In this document: piece by piece, positions 1 through 12,015 of the stretch
How positions within the stretch are numbered: the first letter of the stretch is position 1
Layout: each line of letters opens with the position of its first letter
Source: Euclidia mi
Taxonomy: Eukaryota; Arthropoda; Insecta; Lepidoptera; Erebidae
Length of the DNA stretch: 64,000 bases
Direction of reading: 5' to 3'
Assembly (NCBI GenBank): GCA_944739405.2
Contig: OX123182.2
Coordinates: 95,782,051 to 95,846,050, forward strand
The notes under the pieces: model-generated
Database searches by the model: none
What the model saw: the letters and a program-made list of their open reading frames with translations, nothing else
What the model was told of the DNA's origin: nothing
Made by a program: the position numbers and the translations under genes

Positions 1-465
1 ATGAAAAATTATGCGGCCTCTGAAAGGCACTTGGCTTTCGTCAACACAGATATCTTCCTTAGGAGCATAGTGCTTTTCAAAAGATTTGTTTGTAAGAGTT
101 GTTTATAAGAGATAGTATTTTGTAAATTTTGTCGGACAAATCGGCTGTCTCATTGTTTGTAAAATGTAGATACTGCAGAAGTAATTCGAACCTGTCTCGG
201 CTCATAACAGACGCAGCAAAGGTTTGTCCAAACACTCTGTCTTTACTCCAATAAAGATAGATTTTTGGTAATCTAACAAGACCCATATATATAGGATTAA
301 ACCAAAGAATCGTTCCATCTCGTTCTTTGTAGTTGGTTTCCAGCTTTGCAGTTGATTCGCGTTGCTCTGCAAACAAGTTGGTCTGAGCAGCTATTTCATC
401 AAAGATCTTGTCGGGCGTCATCAGCGTGAAATACTCTCCTTGAGCAGCATTTCGAGCCAGCAGTT
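1..465 (-). pseudogene. piggyBac-family transposase fragment, frameshifted
   Basis: Reading the minus strand from about 465 down gives a continuous frame that passes the in-frame methionine at 421 and contains piggyBac-type (DDE_Tnp_1_7) motifs such as YMGLVRLPKIY, FGQTFAASVMSRDRFE and LLQYLHF. These belong to the region before the first catalytic aspartate in this cut-and-paste transposase family. The frame ends in a stop at 77, but the +1 frame continues across the window edge with VDESQVPFRGR, which matches the conserved segment carrying the first catalytic Asp. One frameshift near 78-90 therefore breaks the gene. Two stops lie just upstream of 465, where unrelated repeat sequence begins. 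The copy is dead and runs off the left end of the window. Family assignment is confident; the active relative is unknown. Confidence 0.85.
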
Positions 466-467
466 GT

Positions 468-640
468 CACTACATATTATAAAACAAAGTCTTCCGCCGC
501 GTCTATCTGTCTGTTCACGATAAACTCAAAAACGACTGAACGGATTATCATGCGGATTTTGCTAATAGTTATATATATATCTAATATTATAATCAATGAT
601 TAGTAACTAGCACAGCACCTGTGCGAAGTCAAGGTAAGTG
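468..640. repeat. Helitron-like terminal debris
   Basis: The segment begins with an AT-rich stretch followed by CTTCCGCCGCG and TCTGTCTGTTC, then a passage resembling the 5' part of common lepidopteran non-autonomous Helitrons. It sits exactly where the piggyBac reading frame breaks off. No clean TC or CTAG termini are visible, so this is a resemblance rather than a defined element. Confidence 0.3.
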
Positions 641-853
641 TAAAAATGTTACTTTTTTAGTGATTTTGAAATCTACTTGCAGTTGTTAAATTAACCACTA
701 CCTATGTCAGTGTATGGGGTCAACAGTCTTTTAACCGCAAAGTTATGTTTGTTCTTACAATAAGTACTTAGGGACAAACTTAACTTTGCTGTTCGATTCT
801 CGAACTTATGATAAACAATCTAACTATTTACATAGATACCTAGGTACACGTTT

Positions 854-1237
854 AAAAGGTAAAGGCAGCGATAGCCTAGTGGAGATACCAACAAACTGCC
901 ATGCAGAGGGTATCGGGTTCGAATCCACGGCGTGCACCAATGACTTTTCGGAGTAATGTGCGTATTGAATTGTTAATTATCGCTTGTCCCGTGCCTCGGA
1001 GAGCACGTTAAGCCGTCGGTCCCGGTTGTCATGAAGATCTTTGACAGTCGTTATAGGGCGTCAGTACCTTCTAAATAAACTGACACTAGTCTAAACCATG
1101 GAATATCGCTATCCCTTCGGGTTGCGGAGGGCAGACAGGCAGTCGCTCCGTGGAAAAGCTAATATTCAGCCAAATTCGGTTATACTAGTAAGCGGACCCC
1201 AGATTGAAACCGGGATAACGCTTAGAGGATGATGATG
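854..1237 (+). mobile_element. tRNA-derived SINE, full length, with 16-bp TSD
   Basis: The element has a polymerase III A-box-like ATAGCCTAGTGG near 871 and a B box GGGTTCGAATCC at about 915-926, followed by the lepidopteran SINE body (CGTCGGTCCCGGTTGTC) and a short GATGATGATGA 3' tail. It is flanked by identical 16-bp target duplications, ACCTAGGTACACGTTT, at 838-853 and 1238-1253. Those direct repeats fix both ends. It is mobilised by LINE machinery in trans. It is the best preserved member of a SINE family that recurs at 2823 and 7213, and as fragments elsewhere. Confidence 0.9.
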
Positions 1238-1254
1238 ACCTAGGTACACGTTTT

Positions 1255-1632
1255 TTTTGTACATTGTTCGTACATATAGGGTAGGAAAATGTAAGAATTT
1301 ACCTGAGGGCTCTGTAAACGCTATAACAGATGGTTGATGCCTTTTGGTTCGAACCATTTTTGTGATGTACTTGCTTGGTTGCTATATTTTCTGTGACAAA
1401 TTTCTCCATATCGTCACAATCCTCTCGGAATCACTTCGAATAAAAATACGTCTGCGTTTTTAGGAACCTGCAAGATATCATCGTCGCTCCCTGAATTTTC
1501 GTTTTCATTACAATCACCATCCTTTCTCATAATTTCAGCGAAAATACTAGCTTCAAGTAAGTCTATGTCGCGCAAATCATCTTGTGAAATATCTATATAA
1601 TCCATGTTTAAATCTACTAGCTTGCTGTCCAT
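1255..1632 (-). pseudogene. possible N-terminal piece of the piggyBac transposase
   Basis: A 72-residue frame (1414-1632) is strongly acidic (runs such as DISQDDLRDIDLLE and ENENSGSDDD), as is usual for the N-terminal region of piggyBac transposases. It lies upstream, on the same strand, of the recognisable transposase segment at 1-465. A second frame continues to about 1255 with a basic stretch (MVRTKRHQPS) and FTEPSGK, resembling the linker before the catalytic domain. The SINE at 854-1237 and Helitron-like sequence separate it from the rest. Assignment rests on position and composition, not on decisive motifs. Confidence 0.4.
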
Positions 1633-1639
1633 ATTTAAT

Positions 1640-2809
1640 CATCAACACTCAAGGTACGAAAAAGTAAAACAACACGCACGTCCGCAAGGCAAAATAACCT
1701 AACGCCTGCTCCGGTCAAGCGCTGGCGGACAACTGAGGGGTGCGGGTGACCGGAGTTGTGTCCGCTTTGGCACCATTGTAATGGTTATTCACATTTTGAT
1801 TGATGGCGCCGTGTAGGTCACCGGTGACCTCATGAGCTTTTTTTAAATAATTGCGGAACCCAGCTTCTGATTGAACCCTAAACTAGACATATTATAAATT
1901 TCAACATTACGCGCCTATTTCCATCAAAAAGTTTTTTAGTGATTTTTCCTATTTACACTATGGCGTTCAAACTGTTAAATTTGAACTGTGCGTATCATTG
2001 AAGATAAGTATATTATATCTTATTTTTTCTTGAATTTTTAAATCTGAGTGTATCTCATGATTTTTCGTTCGAGGAGTGAGTGTACATATATTATTCTGGC
2101 AAAATATATCTGTTGTTGTTTCGTGGATGCTGCTATTTTTCGCCAGAGCCTCATAGCTGGTGTCGGATGATTTAATCAAAGTTTGAGATACAGTTTTTTA
2201 GTGGGGCTGACAGTTGATGTATTTATTTTATTAATATGGATGTCCTCTGAATCTAATTTATCACATTATGAACTTTCTTTTGCTGTAAGCTCCGTTTGTA
2301 GTAATCGCTTTCGGTTTCTTTGAGCCTTTTTCGAAATTGGCGTATTATTTGAGCACAAAGTCTTTGATGTTCGATTTTTTGTTGTTTATATTATCATATC
2401 CTTTTCAAGTTTAATAACTGAAGTGTTTGAAATCATATTTTAGAGTGTTTTGGAATGTAACTTAAATATAAAAGAAATAAGTTTAAAGTTACCACGTAAG
2501 ATACTATTCGCTGCTTACGTCAAGTAACCCCTAATGGATTACCCTCGAACGCATGTGTAATACAGCAACGTAAGCAAATATCAGATTGAATACATAGTTA
2601 CGTTACTTACCAAAGGTACGATGTATGTTGTGAACGATTGGTGGCATCCGCGCCCAATTAACTTGTGTACGCACTGGTGAAAATATTTGCGGCGGTAGAA
2701 CGCTGGTTGGTTTCCTCTGTTGAACCAATTAATTTGGAGGAATAAATTATTTAATAGCGTGAATATACGTGATTATGTTGATATGTCTATTATCAAATTA
2801 TAATAAAAT
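1640..2809. other. no recognisable gene or repeat
   Basis: The stretch is AT-rich with scattered stops. A 70-codon minus frame at 1967-2179 has no recognisable motif and is probably chance. I see no terminal repeats or RNA gene. Confidence 0.5.
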
Positions 2810-2822
2810 ACGAGTGATGATT

Positions 2823-3061
2823 GTGGAGATACCAACAGACTGCCATGCAGAGATATCGCTTGCCCCGTGCCTCGGAGAGCACGTTAAGGCGTCGGTCTCG
2901 GTTGTCATGAAGATCTTTAACAGTCGTTACAGGGCGTCAGTACCTTCTAAATAAACTGACACTAGTCTAAACCATGGAATATCGTTATCCTTTCGGGTTG
3001 CAGAGGTCAGACTAGTAAGCGGACCCCAGATTGAAACTGGGATAACGCTAAGAGGATGAAG
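2823..3061 (+). mobile_element. internally deleted tRNA-derived SINE with 13-bp TSD
   Basis: The body matches the SINE at 854-1237 from GGAGATACCAACAGACTGCC onward but lacks about 85 bases that would carry the B box. The 5' head is also missing. Flanking 13-bp repeats ACGAGTGATGATT lie at 2810-2822 and 3062-3074, so the shortened form appears to have been inserted as such rather than deleted later. Without a B box it should be transcriptionally inert. Confidence 0.85.
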
Positions 3062-3074
3062 ACGAGTGATGATT

Positions 3075-3918
3075 CTAATGTTTTGGTTCAATTTACTAAG
3101 TGCTACGCTCCGTAGTACCATTTTGGCTAGGTAGTATTGACGATTGCTACACGTAGTAAAGTATGATGCGTTTGAAAACACGCTTGTATTATTACAATGC
3201 ACCTATGATTACAATTTGCTTTATGGAAGTAGGACTGGGTAGAAGTTAATGAAAGTAAGAAGGAAAGTTTGACTCACACATCCTGAATTTGGGTGCCCCA
3301 TGATAACGAATAATATACAAATAGATAAGAATTTTCAGAAATTCCAAAAGGAAAAGGAGGTACGGTCGGCCCTTTCGGCATCAGTCATATATTTTAAAAT
3401 AGGTAATTAATAAGTTTAGATGATAATTCAAATAAATTACTAAAGGACACTTCTGTAGTCTTATTTAGTTTTATTTTATGCTGAGATACCCAAGAGTCGT
3501 AAACGGATCATAATAATATAGCTATCATACGACGAACTAGTCGTATTAATGGTAAGTGATTAACGCTATTCAGGGATCTTGGTCCAGTAATATTAACGCA
3601 AGCCGCTGCCAACTTTGATATTAATGTTCTCTTAATACCTGGTTTTACGATGGACGAATCAAACCGAACTTAGACTCTGTGGCACCGAGAAATCCAATTG
3701 GTATATCAAACTGGATTTCTCTGCCTGAATTCTAATGAAAACAATAGTTCATCAACAAAAAACCTCGAATTGAAGCTAATATTCGGTCAAATCTGGTAAG
3801 ACTTAGTTTTCCATGACGGAAAGATTTATATGCAACCAGAAAAACGCTTATAATAAATACGCACATTTGTGTATATCTGCGATATAAACCAAAATTTACG
3901 TAAGCTATTGCTTGCTAA
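3075..3918. other. no recognisable gene or repeat
   Basis: AT-rich sequence without a long open frame, inverted terminal repeats or RNA-like signals that I can recognise. Confidence 0.45.
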
Positions 3919-4057
3919 ATGGTGAAGGAAAACATTGTGAGAAAACCTGCATGGTTCAGTTCTCCACAATATTCTCTATGGCTTTATCCATCTCATAGCG
4001 AGAAAAGGCCTGTGCTCAGCAGTGGCATAGTTTATGTATAAGGCTGATGATAATGAT
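3919..4057 (+). repeat. SINE 3' fragment
   Basis: The passage AACATTGTGAGAAAACCTGC followed by CTCCACAATATTCTC and CCTGTGCTCAGCAGTGGC is the 3' half of a lepidopteran SINE whose longer copy lies at 17638-17935. It ends in a GATGATAATGATAATG tail. The 5' head is missing, so it is a truncated copy. Confidence 0.7.
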
Positions 4058-4299
4058 AATGAATAAGTGTAACATTAAGAGTAATCATTAATTTTTCAGT
4101 CACACCACTGTGAGCAATGCATGAATGAATTACTTATTTCACTTAAAAAAATTCTTAAGAACTAAATACATTGCCCCACAAAACTGCTTACGCAGTTTAA
4201 CTCTCAGATCGGTGAGCCTCTCTTATAATAACATAATATCAGGTACATCTATACCTATACATACTTAATACCTACACTTACATAGTATCTAGTGAATAC

Positions 4300-4440
4300 C
4301 TCTTAAGCTTACGTGCGAATTTTGATTTATTATCTTTCTGTCTGATGTCAACAGGCAAAGTATTCAATAGGTAGGGAACGCGTTTTCTTAAGATTCTGTC
4401 GCCATAGTAATTACGAACTCTGGGTACCTACATCATATTA
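4300..4440 (-). pseudogene. LINE reverse transcriptase C-terminal remnant
   Basis: The reverse complement reads VRNYYGDRILRKRVPYLLN then TLPVDIRQ and KSKFAR. This is the short C-terminal block after the RT domain in Jockey/CR1-like non-LTR retrotransposons (aromatic-G-D-R followed by N-x-LP). No frame extends upstream for more than a few codons and no catalytic RT motif is left. It is an old 5'-truncated LINE scrap. Confidence 0.55.
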
Positions 4441-6228
4441 ACCTGCTGTCATCGACCTGGTAGTATACCTGTTAGATACCAATGTGTCACTATCCCGACT
4501 GCCATGGTTATTGACCAAAAATAGGTATTTATGTTTAAAGCCTGCCAAGTTCTTTCGTCATAGTGCGTGAATAATACAGTACGAACAATCTAAGTAACAT
4601 ACGAAGTGAACTGGTGAAAATGTCTGACACGGTGCGGAATCCGCCCAATGATTGATGCTTCGCGCTTTAATTAATCTTGCTCAAGTCGAGCAACGAACCT
4701 TAATTACCTACCTACTCGAATATTTGTCGTTAAGAGCCTACTAGCACGAAACGCCGAATTGGGGCTTACGTTCAAAAGTTTTATTGTCCATTTGTAAGTA
4801 ATTCTGAAGTGGGTTGTTGTGGTTATTGTCAGCAAATGAATATTACATGAACAATGTTTTGTGTTATTAAAAATATTTTTGCGGTTTTTGTAGTGAAAAT
4901 TAAAACCCAGTATTCGTAGAACCGCAGAACACACATAATAATGTATGCTTCTTAGTATCAAAACATAATTAGCCGTTTCACCGGAATAACAGATTTGGTT
5001 AAAATATTTAGTGTGTGGTTTTAGATGCAACGCCTGTAATCCAAAATTATATAATATTTCTCTTTTATACTTTAAAAGGTTTATGATGAAAGTTATAAAC
5101 GGTATATAATATTAATACCTACTTATACCGATATAATTTTCATCCAGTCTTTAGCCACAGGGTGAACATTACATCCGTAACAACAATTCATGAAAAGTAA
5201 ACGCAAAATTGAAGAAAATACAAATAAAATAAACCACGCTAAATGGCACGGTTCCAATTTCTTGATTTTTATGTTTACCCTAAACTTCAAACCATGAAAA
5301 AACTAATTATGTTTTTAATGGGGCAACAGTTATAATGACACCGAGGAAGGAAATAGAACAAAAACAGTAAAATGCACTCGTCGTACATTTCCATCGGTGT
5401 CGTCGTTCCTTAGAAGCCGGCAAATATTTTGATTACGCCATACTTTTCTGGAAATATCCATGAGTGTTAAAGTATAAAGTGTACGTATCAATTGATTATC
5501 TGGCCAGCTCGTAAAAGTTTACCGAGGGAAGGGTTACAGTACGTTGCTAAGGAATAAATAAGTATTTATTACGCAATTTGGGCCTTTCAACGGCTATGGA
5601 GTCCGAGTCTGTAGGCCTTTAAAAGGAATATCTCTGTCTTTATATGCATATGTGTTCATGTGTATTTTAAACGATGTAATAAATAAAGAAAAAAGATCCA
5701 ACTAAAAGAAAGTAGCGATTTATCTCGGCATTCTTTAAGGATGAGTAGATTGAATACCAGGCTAGTTTTTAGCCTCGGCTTCGCCAGCGTGGGCCGGTTG
5801 TTGGGAAAAAAGTAGCTCATTATTATGTTATTCTTATGTATGAGCTATATTAGTGATGTTTCAATAATTAAATAGTTTTTGCGTAAAAGAAAAACAAACG
5901 TACATAAATCCATCAACACACACTTGAAGGATAACTTGACAATCACGGTACCCTTACATTATAAAATTTTTTACGTCTTTATTTCAATTATTTAGCTCTC
6001 CATTTTACTCTACTATTAATTATGAATAATGTAAAAGCACTTAATAAACTATAGACATATAATTAATCAAAATATTTGGCCATCCATCTTCGGCTTCAAA
6101 ATTATTCAAGTCCGTCATTAAATTTGTTATTCTTTGTTCTGTTTTGGCACAAGAAACTGTATTCTGCACTTTGGTACTTATATGAGTCCTGAAAATACAA
6201 CATTAGCCATTTATTCTAGTACCCACTC
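4441..6228. other. no supported gene
   Basis: The longest frame, 108 codons on the minus strand at 4704-5030, has biased histidine and tyrosine content and no recognisable domain. A short passage near 5770-5795 (CTCGGCTTCGCCAGCG) resembles transposon terminal sequence but cannot be bounded. I see no RNA gene. Confidence 0.4.
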
Positions 6229-6330
6229 CATCATCATCATCCCGGCTATATCCAAGACCTACTACGTCTTAAAGCCCGGGTCCGCTTTTTAGTCTAACCA
6301 GATATTACAGAATATTGGTTTACAAAATTC
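6229..6330 (-). repeat. SINE 3' fragment, inverted
   Basis: CATCATCATCCCGG, then GGTCCGCTTTTTAGTCTAAC, is the reverse complement of the 3' end of the SINE family at 854-1237 (which has TAGTAAGCGGACCCCAG and a GATGATGATGA tail). Only the 3' 100 bases are left. Confidence 0.6.
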
Positions 6331-7212
6331 TAATGCCTATTCCGTTTCGCCGTTAGGGATGTTTCCTGATAATAAAATAAGTCATATAAGTATTGTTATC
6401 TACTAAAACATACCAAAATAATATCAGTTCCATTAATCAACTAAAGTTAAAACTCAATTTTACATTTTTATCGTCAATTCATTAATAATTAGCATTCTAT
6501 TTGACAGCAAAAAAGTATGACGTCACTAGGTGCATATTTCAGACAAAATTCGTAGGACGAGATTGTTTTTTGATATTACATCAAAAGTGTTCGATTTCAC
6601 TAGTTGGAAACATCCCAAGTGGATCTTTTTCTTTTTTTCTCAACACTTTTTATTCAAAGTTTTCTTATTTAATTATAATATACAATAAAATACAAAGTAT
6701 GCTTTAATTAAACCTAGAATTTCGTTCGTGAACCCTTATTAGTACTGAAAGGAGGAGGGTTGGAATGTTATTTTGTTTTGTTAGTTAATTAATTTGAGCA
6801 ATTTGTCTTGTGAAGTTTGTACAGTTATAATCAAAGGTGGTCGCGCGACTCTCGTGAACAACAAAACCACCGAATTACACCAGACTAGCCACTAAACACG
6901 ATAGGCTTTGTTACAAAATAAGATTAAATATAACACCAGACTCCATCTAGTCCTACAACAAGAGCCAAAATACTTTGTTTGTACCTTGTTTATTTTAATT
7001 GGAAACGAAGTATCATAGAGACAGATTTTTCGTTTTATTTTTTTTATTTAAGTTAGTTGATATAATAAAATAACTTTTGTCTGTCGAGTGGTTAGTGACC
7101 AAAATATCGAACCCTGTGTTCGTGGATTCGATACGGAGAAAGATTTCAATTAGTGAAAATATTTTCTTACGTAAGATTCAGAGATGACAGATTTAAGAGA
7201 TGTTACTCTTTT
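6331..7212. other. no recognisable gene
   Basis: An open frame of 68 codons at 6501-6707 (plus) has no recognisable features. The rest is AT-rich sequence without identifiable repeats. Confidence 0.4.
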
Positions 7213-7631
7213 CCATGTTTTGATAGCGATAGCCTAGTGGAGATACCAACAGACTGCCATGTAGGGGGTATCGGGTTCGAATTCGCGGCACACACCAATA
7301 ACTTTTCGAAGTTAAGTGCGTATTAAATTGTGAATTATCGCTTGCTCCGTGCCTCGGAGAGTTACACACGTTGCACGTTAAACCGTCGGTCCCAGCTGTC
7401 ATGCAGATCTTTGACGGTCGTTAAGGGGAGTGAGTACCCTCAAATAAACTGATACTATTAACATTAAACCATGGAATATCACTATCCTTTTGGGTTGCGG
7501 AGGTCAGACGGCAGGCGCTCTGTAGAAAAGTTGATATTCTGTGATATCTGGTTAGATCAGTAAGCGGACCTCGGGCTCCAAGGCGTGTTAGTCTAGGAAG
7601 CAACAGGGATAACGCTAGGGCGCTGATGATG
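7213..7631 (+). mobile_element. tRNA-derived SINE, variant with extra inserts
   Basis: The element has the A-box-like ATAGCCTAGTGG and B box GGGTTCGAATTC, then the same body as the copy at 854 with small extra segments (for example TTACACACGTTG). It ends in CGCTGATGATGA. An 8-bp ACTCTTTT occurs on both sides (about 7205 and 7632), a weak target duplication candidate. Its last 55 bases, from 7577, also form the left edge of the tandem duplication that follows, so the duplication breakpoint lies inside the SINE. Confidence 0.75.
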
Positions 7632-8299
7632 ACTCTTTTTTATATTTAAATAGATATACCTTAAGCAGTGCTTCCTTTCGAGGTCAAGGTCAGGGTGGAA
7701 CAAATCTTGATTTTACATTATATTCGATTATTGCTTACCATTCAGGCTACATGCAGGAGTGTTGTCTTTATCTAATATACAACTGAATATTGTATTATCT
7801 CTGCATTACCAAAAGGATGACAATTAAGGAAGTATCGTATTTAAACTAATAGCTTATGTCGTAACTTGATAACTTTAGCATTTCCCATTATAACTTTAAA
7901 AAAGAAGTCAGTCCAATATTAAGTTGCCGCGGTAAGAATTTGTGATAGAAAATATGATACACCTAAAAATACAATTCAAACAATCGCCATTCCTCCCACA
8001 AATCCCAACGTAAACTAACAACTAGTTGTACAATCAGTAACCGAGTCGGGCAGTTAAGTTGCAGATAACTTTTATCCGTAGGGATCAACTTTGCTACGTA
8101 CGGGGCTAATTTGCCGAATATATTGAACTTGCTTATAATTCTTGGCGCTAAGTGGAAGGTCAATAGTGGGTGAAGTGGCAGTGATAAACAGATTTGCGTT
8201 GAAGATTCGTTCGTCGCATAGAGTGGCTTCGTCGAAAAGAAAGCAAAGGTAATTTCCTACACTATAAATAGAAAGCGCTCATAGCGAGACTTGGCTTGT

Positions 8300-8520
8300 C
8301 ATTCGTAACAGATCGGCGAAGTTAAGCAACGCTTGCACAGGTCGCCACTTGGATGTGTGACCAAGTGTGGCATTAATATCTGAACGCTACCGTGCTTCGG
8401 ACGGCACGTAAACCTGTCGGTCCCGGTTCTCGATCGATCGGATAACAATCGTTAGACCATGTCGGAGGCCTTCGGGCGATCTGAAAACTTTGGAACTAGA
8501 GTTTGACCACACACTCACAC
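8300..8520 (+). mobile_element. 5S-rRNA-derived SINE (copy A)
   Basis: The head GATCGGCGAAGTTAAGCAAC, then ACTTGGATGTGTGACC, matches the 3' half of insect 5S rRNA, including the internal polymerase III control region. It is followed by GCACGTAAACCTGTCGGTCC, a body closely resembling the central domain of the tRNA-derived SINEs in this window, and by a tail ending near CACACTCACAC. This is the layout of a SINE3-type (5S-headed) element sharing a body with tRNA-headed SINEs. No target duplication was identified. A true 5S gene is excluded because the first half of the 5S sequence is absent. Confidence 0.75.
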
Positions 8521-8860
8521 GAAGAAATAAGAAATAGAAATATTTGACAATATTCCAAATAGTATAAATTGATATATTTTAATGATAAATAGCTAAAACA
8601 TAACATTTTTGTTAAATATTCTCGATCCTTGTTATAGTAATCTTACTGCTGGGCGTTCACCTCTTCTCAAGGGTGGAAAGGGTTAGGCCACGTCATAATC
8701 CAGGACGCTAGCTAAGTGGGGGATAACATACATGTAGGTTTCATGACAATATTTTCGTTCACCGTTGATAAGTTATTTTTTGTCCTTAAAGAATATAAAT
8801 ATTACACCATTTACCCGAATAACTTTTTTACTTGACCGCCTATAAACTTTTATGAATAAA

Positions 8861-10440
8861 CTAGCTGACCCGGCGAACTCCGTAACGCCTTTTTAAGAAG
8901 AAGTTACTAAAGACATCAGTGCTCAATCTCAGATTTTCAGAGACTACAAGGAAAAATAAACAATCAATAATTTTTAAATATGGAGAAAGGTGACCCAGCA
9001 AGACTTCTTTTGCCATATTAATTATTTTTAGGAAATGTTTAGGGTAGAAAATAATCATAAGGAGAGTTTCCACCGTAGTCAACAAAAAAGGGGTAGGAAA
9101 TTAAAAATGTTAGCCTTCGTGGTCCAGTGGGGAAACGTATGCGTCTGCTCATCGTGAGGTCCCGGATCGGGCAAAAATTTGAGTTTTTTCGAATTCGCAA
9201 TAGTAGCACGTAGTCCGGCATTGTACGATAACGACAATAGGCTCGCCCCTTTTACGTGGAACCTAACATTCATTAGGCGAAATGTGGGTGTAATAATACA
9301 CCTCAGCCAATCTCTTCAATACAGGCGCTATGAAAAGGTACTTACTGTAAGTAGATCTAAAGATATGTATGATTAAATTACTTATATGGCTATTACAAAA
9401 AGCGGTTGATAATAGAAGAGTGAACATTTAGGGTTGTATGTGTTTGTTAATGCTACGTCATAAAAAAACTAATAATAACTACGTAATAGAAATAAAATGT
9501 TTTGTCCAAAAATAAAAAATAAAACATATTTTTGGGTTGGACCTTCCTAATTACTTAGGGGCTTAGAAATAGACTACGATTTACAGACCTGCCGAATATA
9601 CATATAAAATTTCTTACAAATCGGTTCAGCCGTTTCAGAGGAGTATTGTGACTAACACTGAAATGATTTTCTCTGACACTTGTACACGCCTGGCGTGTAT
9701 AACTGATCTAATGATATAATTAAATTACATATAGCCATTAAAAAAAATTAAAAAAGGGGCTTGGTAATAAAAGGGTGAATATTAACGATTGTGTGTATTT
9801 TTTAAAGCCGCATCTTACAAAAAAATGATACAAAAACAATTAGGTTCATCACCCTTATAACTTATGGGTTTAAAACAAAACACTATATGGGCATTAAAAA
9901 TAGAGGTTGGTTATAAAAGTTTGTGTGTGTTTATGACGCCACATTAAAAAAGAAATTGACCAAAAAGAATTTTAGCTTTGGACCACCCTTGTGACTTTAG
10001 GGGTTTGAAAAATAGATTACGACCGATTCTCAGACCCACCTTAAACCCACCAATAAAATTTTATACAAATCGGTCCAGCCTTTTCGGAGGAGTATTGTGA
10101 CTAACACAACGAATTTTCGACACCGGTATGCGCCTGGCGCTGATTACTGATCTAGCGATACTATTAAGTTACTAATATGGCTATAAAAATAAAGGAGTTG
10201 GTGATTAAAGAGTGAAAATTAAGGGTTATATGTATTTTTAATGCCACATTATAAAAAAAAAACTAAAACAAAATGTCTGGGCTGGCCACACTGACGATTT
10301 GGGGATTCCAAAAATAGATTACGACCGATGTCCAGGCCTACCAAACATACATTGTATACAAAATTTCATACAAATCGGTCCAGCCGTTTCGGAGGAGTAT
10401 TTTAACTAACACTGTGACACGAGAATTTTATATATATACA
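8861..10440 (-). mobile_element. Helitron-like non-autonomous element (copy A)
   Basis: On the minus strand the element ends in GAGTTCGCCGGGTCAGCTAG at 8861, the CTAG terminus with its upstream hairpin-like GC block, and is followed by T, as expected for insertion between A and T. The opposite side carries TATATAAAATTCTCGTGTCAC near 10440, typical of lepidopteran Helitron 5' ends, though the initial TC is not clear. Inside are three diverged repeats of a block containing CAAATCGGTCCAGCC and CGGAGGAGTATT (near 9620, 10070 and 10375). A SINE sits at 9106-9330. It has no Rep/helicase coding capacity. Confidence 0.65.
9106..9330 (+). mobile_element. tRNA-derived SINE inside Helitron (copy A)
   Basis: CTTCGTGGTCCAGTGGGGAA is an A-box-like tRNA head, AGGTCCCGGATCGGG a decayed B box, and AACGACAATAGGCTCGCCCC with GCGAAATGTGGGTG the body found, in reverse, at 12592-12993 and 26543-26786. 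The duplicated copy lies at 13020-13245. Confidence 0.65.
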
Positions 10441-10651
10441 CACAATTAGCCATAGTTACACACAATTAGCCCTCTATCGAAGTGAGTCACGTTTTTCCAT
10501 AAGTTGCCGCGCTGTTTGGCGAACTTCGAGCTTAATACGAGCAAGTTTGATTGAGATCTGGTCCTTACCCTACCTGAAATTTAAACGAGGGACCGGGTAA
10601 GTTATAAGGAAACTTTTGAACCGTTCCCAATTTTATAATAATAAAGGATAA

Positions 10652-10900
10652 ATGCCGAAAGATGAGAATACCAGGCGTCTACGATATTGTTTTATTACCA
10701 AATTCAAACTTTTCTATCCGATTAACCCGGAGACGTATCTTCATAATTTGGTACAATTAGATTTCGGAGCGAAACTCGCTCTCTATTATATTCCTGATGT
10801 TTTGCGTTTATCGGGAAAGCAGAATATAGATCTCGGCACATTGTATGTTCAGCATCAGAATGTGGGAACAATTGCAAGCATTTGTGCCCACATTCACTAG
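10652..10900 (+). CDS. unidentified 82-codon ORF (copy A)
   Basis: The frame begins MPKDENTRRLRY and ends with CAHIH before a TAG. It is moderately basic at the start and contains no motif, signal peptide or membrane segment that I recognise. It lies just beyond the Helitron-like element. The same frame is intact at 14573-14821 with three residue differences visible (C/G, Y/C, V/F), so it has not been broken since duplication. With that little divergence this is weak evidence for function. It may be a fragment of a transposon protein or chance. Confidence 0.25.
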   Translation: MPKDENTRRLRYCFITKFKLFYPINPETYLHNLVQLDFGAKLALYYIPDVLRLSGKQNIDLGTLYVQHQNVGTIASICAHIH

Positions 10901-11794
10901 GAATATAAATAAAATATGTCTTTTAATTAATCCCGAATTTGAGAGCACACAGTTTACACTCGCTTTCGTACTTTAAAAAAAGGCAACGAAACAGCCTATG
11001 CAACAGCGGTGACTGGATGGTTTATAAACCATATAAGTCGCTACCGAAAACAGAAGTCCAAGGCGTGTTAGTCTAGCAAGCAGCTAGTAGTGAAGCAACA
11101 GGGATAACGCTAGGGCGCTGATGATGACTCTTTTTTATATTTAAATAGATATACCTTAAGCAGCGCTTCCTTTCGAGGTCAAGGTCAGGGTGGAACAAAT
11201 CTTGATTTTACATTATATTCGATTATTGCTTACCATTCAGGCTACATGCAGGAGTGTTGTCTTTATCTAATATACAACTGAATATTGTATTATCTCTGCA
11301 TTACCAAAAGGATGACAATTAAGGAAGTATCGTATTTAAACTAATAGCTTATGTCGTAACTTGATAACTTCAGCATTTCCCATTACAACTTTAAAAAAGA
11401 AGTCAGTCCAGTATTAAGTTGCCGCGGTAAGAATTTGTGATAGAAAATATGATACACCTAAACATACAATTCAAACAATCGCCATTCCTCCCACAAATCC
11501 CAACGTAAACTAACAACTAGTTGTACAATCAGTAACCGAGTCGGGCAGTTAAGTTGCAGATAACTTTTATCCGTAGGGATCAACTTTGCTACGTACGGGT
11601 CTCATTTGCCGAATATATTGAACTTGCTTATAATTCTTGGCGCTAAGTGGAAGGTCAATAGTGGGTGAAGTGGCAGTGATAAACAGATTTGCGTTGAAGA
11701 TTCGTTCGTCGCATAGAGTGGCTTCGTCGAAAAGAAAGCAAAGGTAATTTCCTACACTATAAATAGAAAGCGCTCATAGCGAGACTTGGCTTGT

Positions 11795-12015
11795 CATTCG
11801 TAACAGATCGGCGAAGTTAAGCAACGCTTGCACAGGTCGCCACTTGGATGTGTGACCAAGTGTGGCATTAATATCTGAACGCTACCGCGCTTCGGACGGC
11901 ACGTAAACCTGTCGGTCCCGGTTCTCGATCGATCGGATAACAATCGTTAGACCATGTCGGAGGCCTTCGGGCGATCTGAAAACTTTGGAACTAGAGTTTG
12001 ACCACACACTCACAC
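11795..12015 (+). mobile_element. 5S-rRNA-derived SINE (copy B)
   Basis: This is the tandem-duplicated counterpart of the element at 8300-8520, with only point differences (for example GCTACCGCGC in place of GCTACCGTGC). It was copied with the segment rather than inserted independently. Confidence 0.75.

Noticed and set aside
4704..5030. 108-codon minus-strand ORF as a host gene
   Set aside because: Biased composition, no motif and no gene-like context.
8300..8371. 5S rRNA gene
   Set aside because: Only the 3' half of 5S is represented and it runs into a SINE body.
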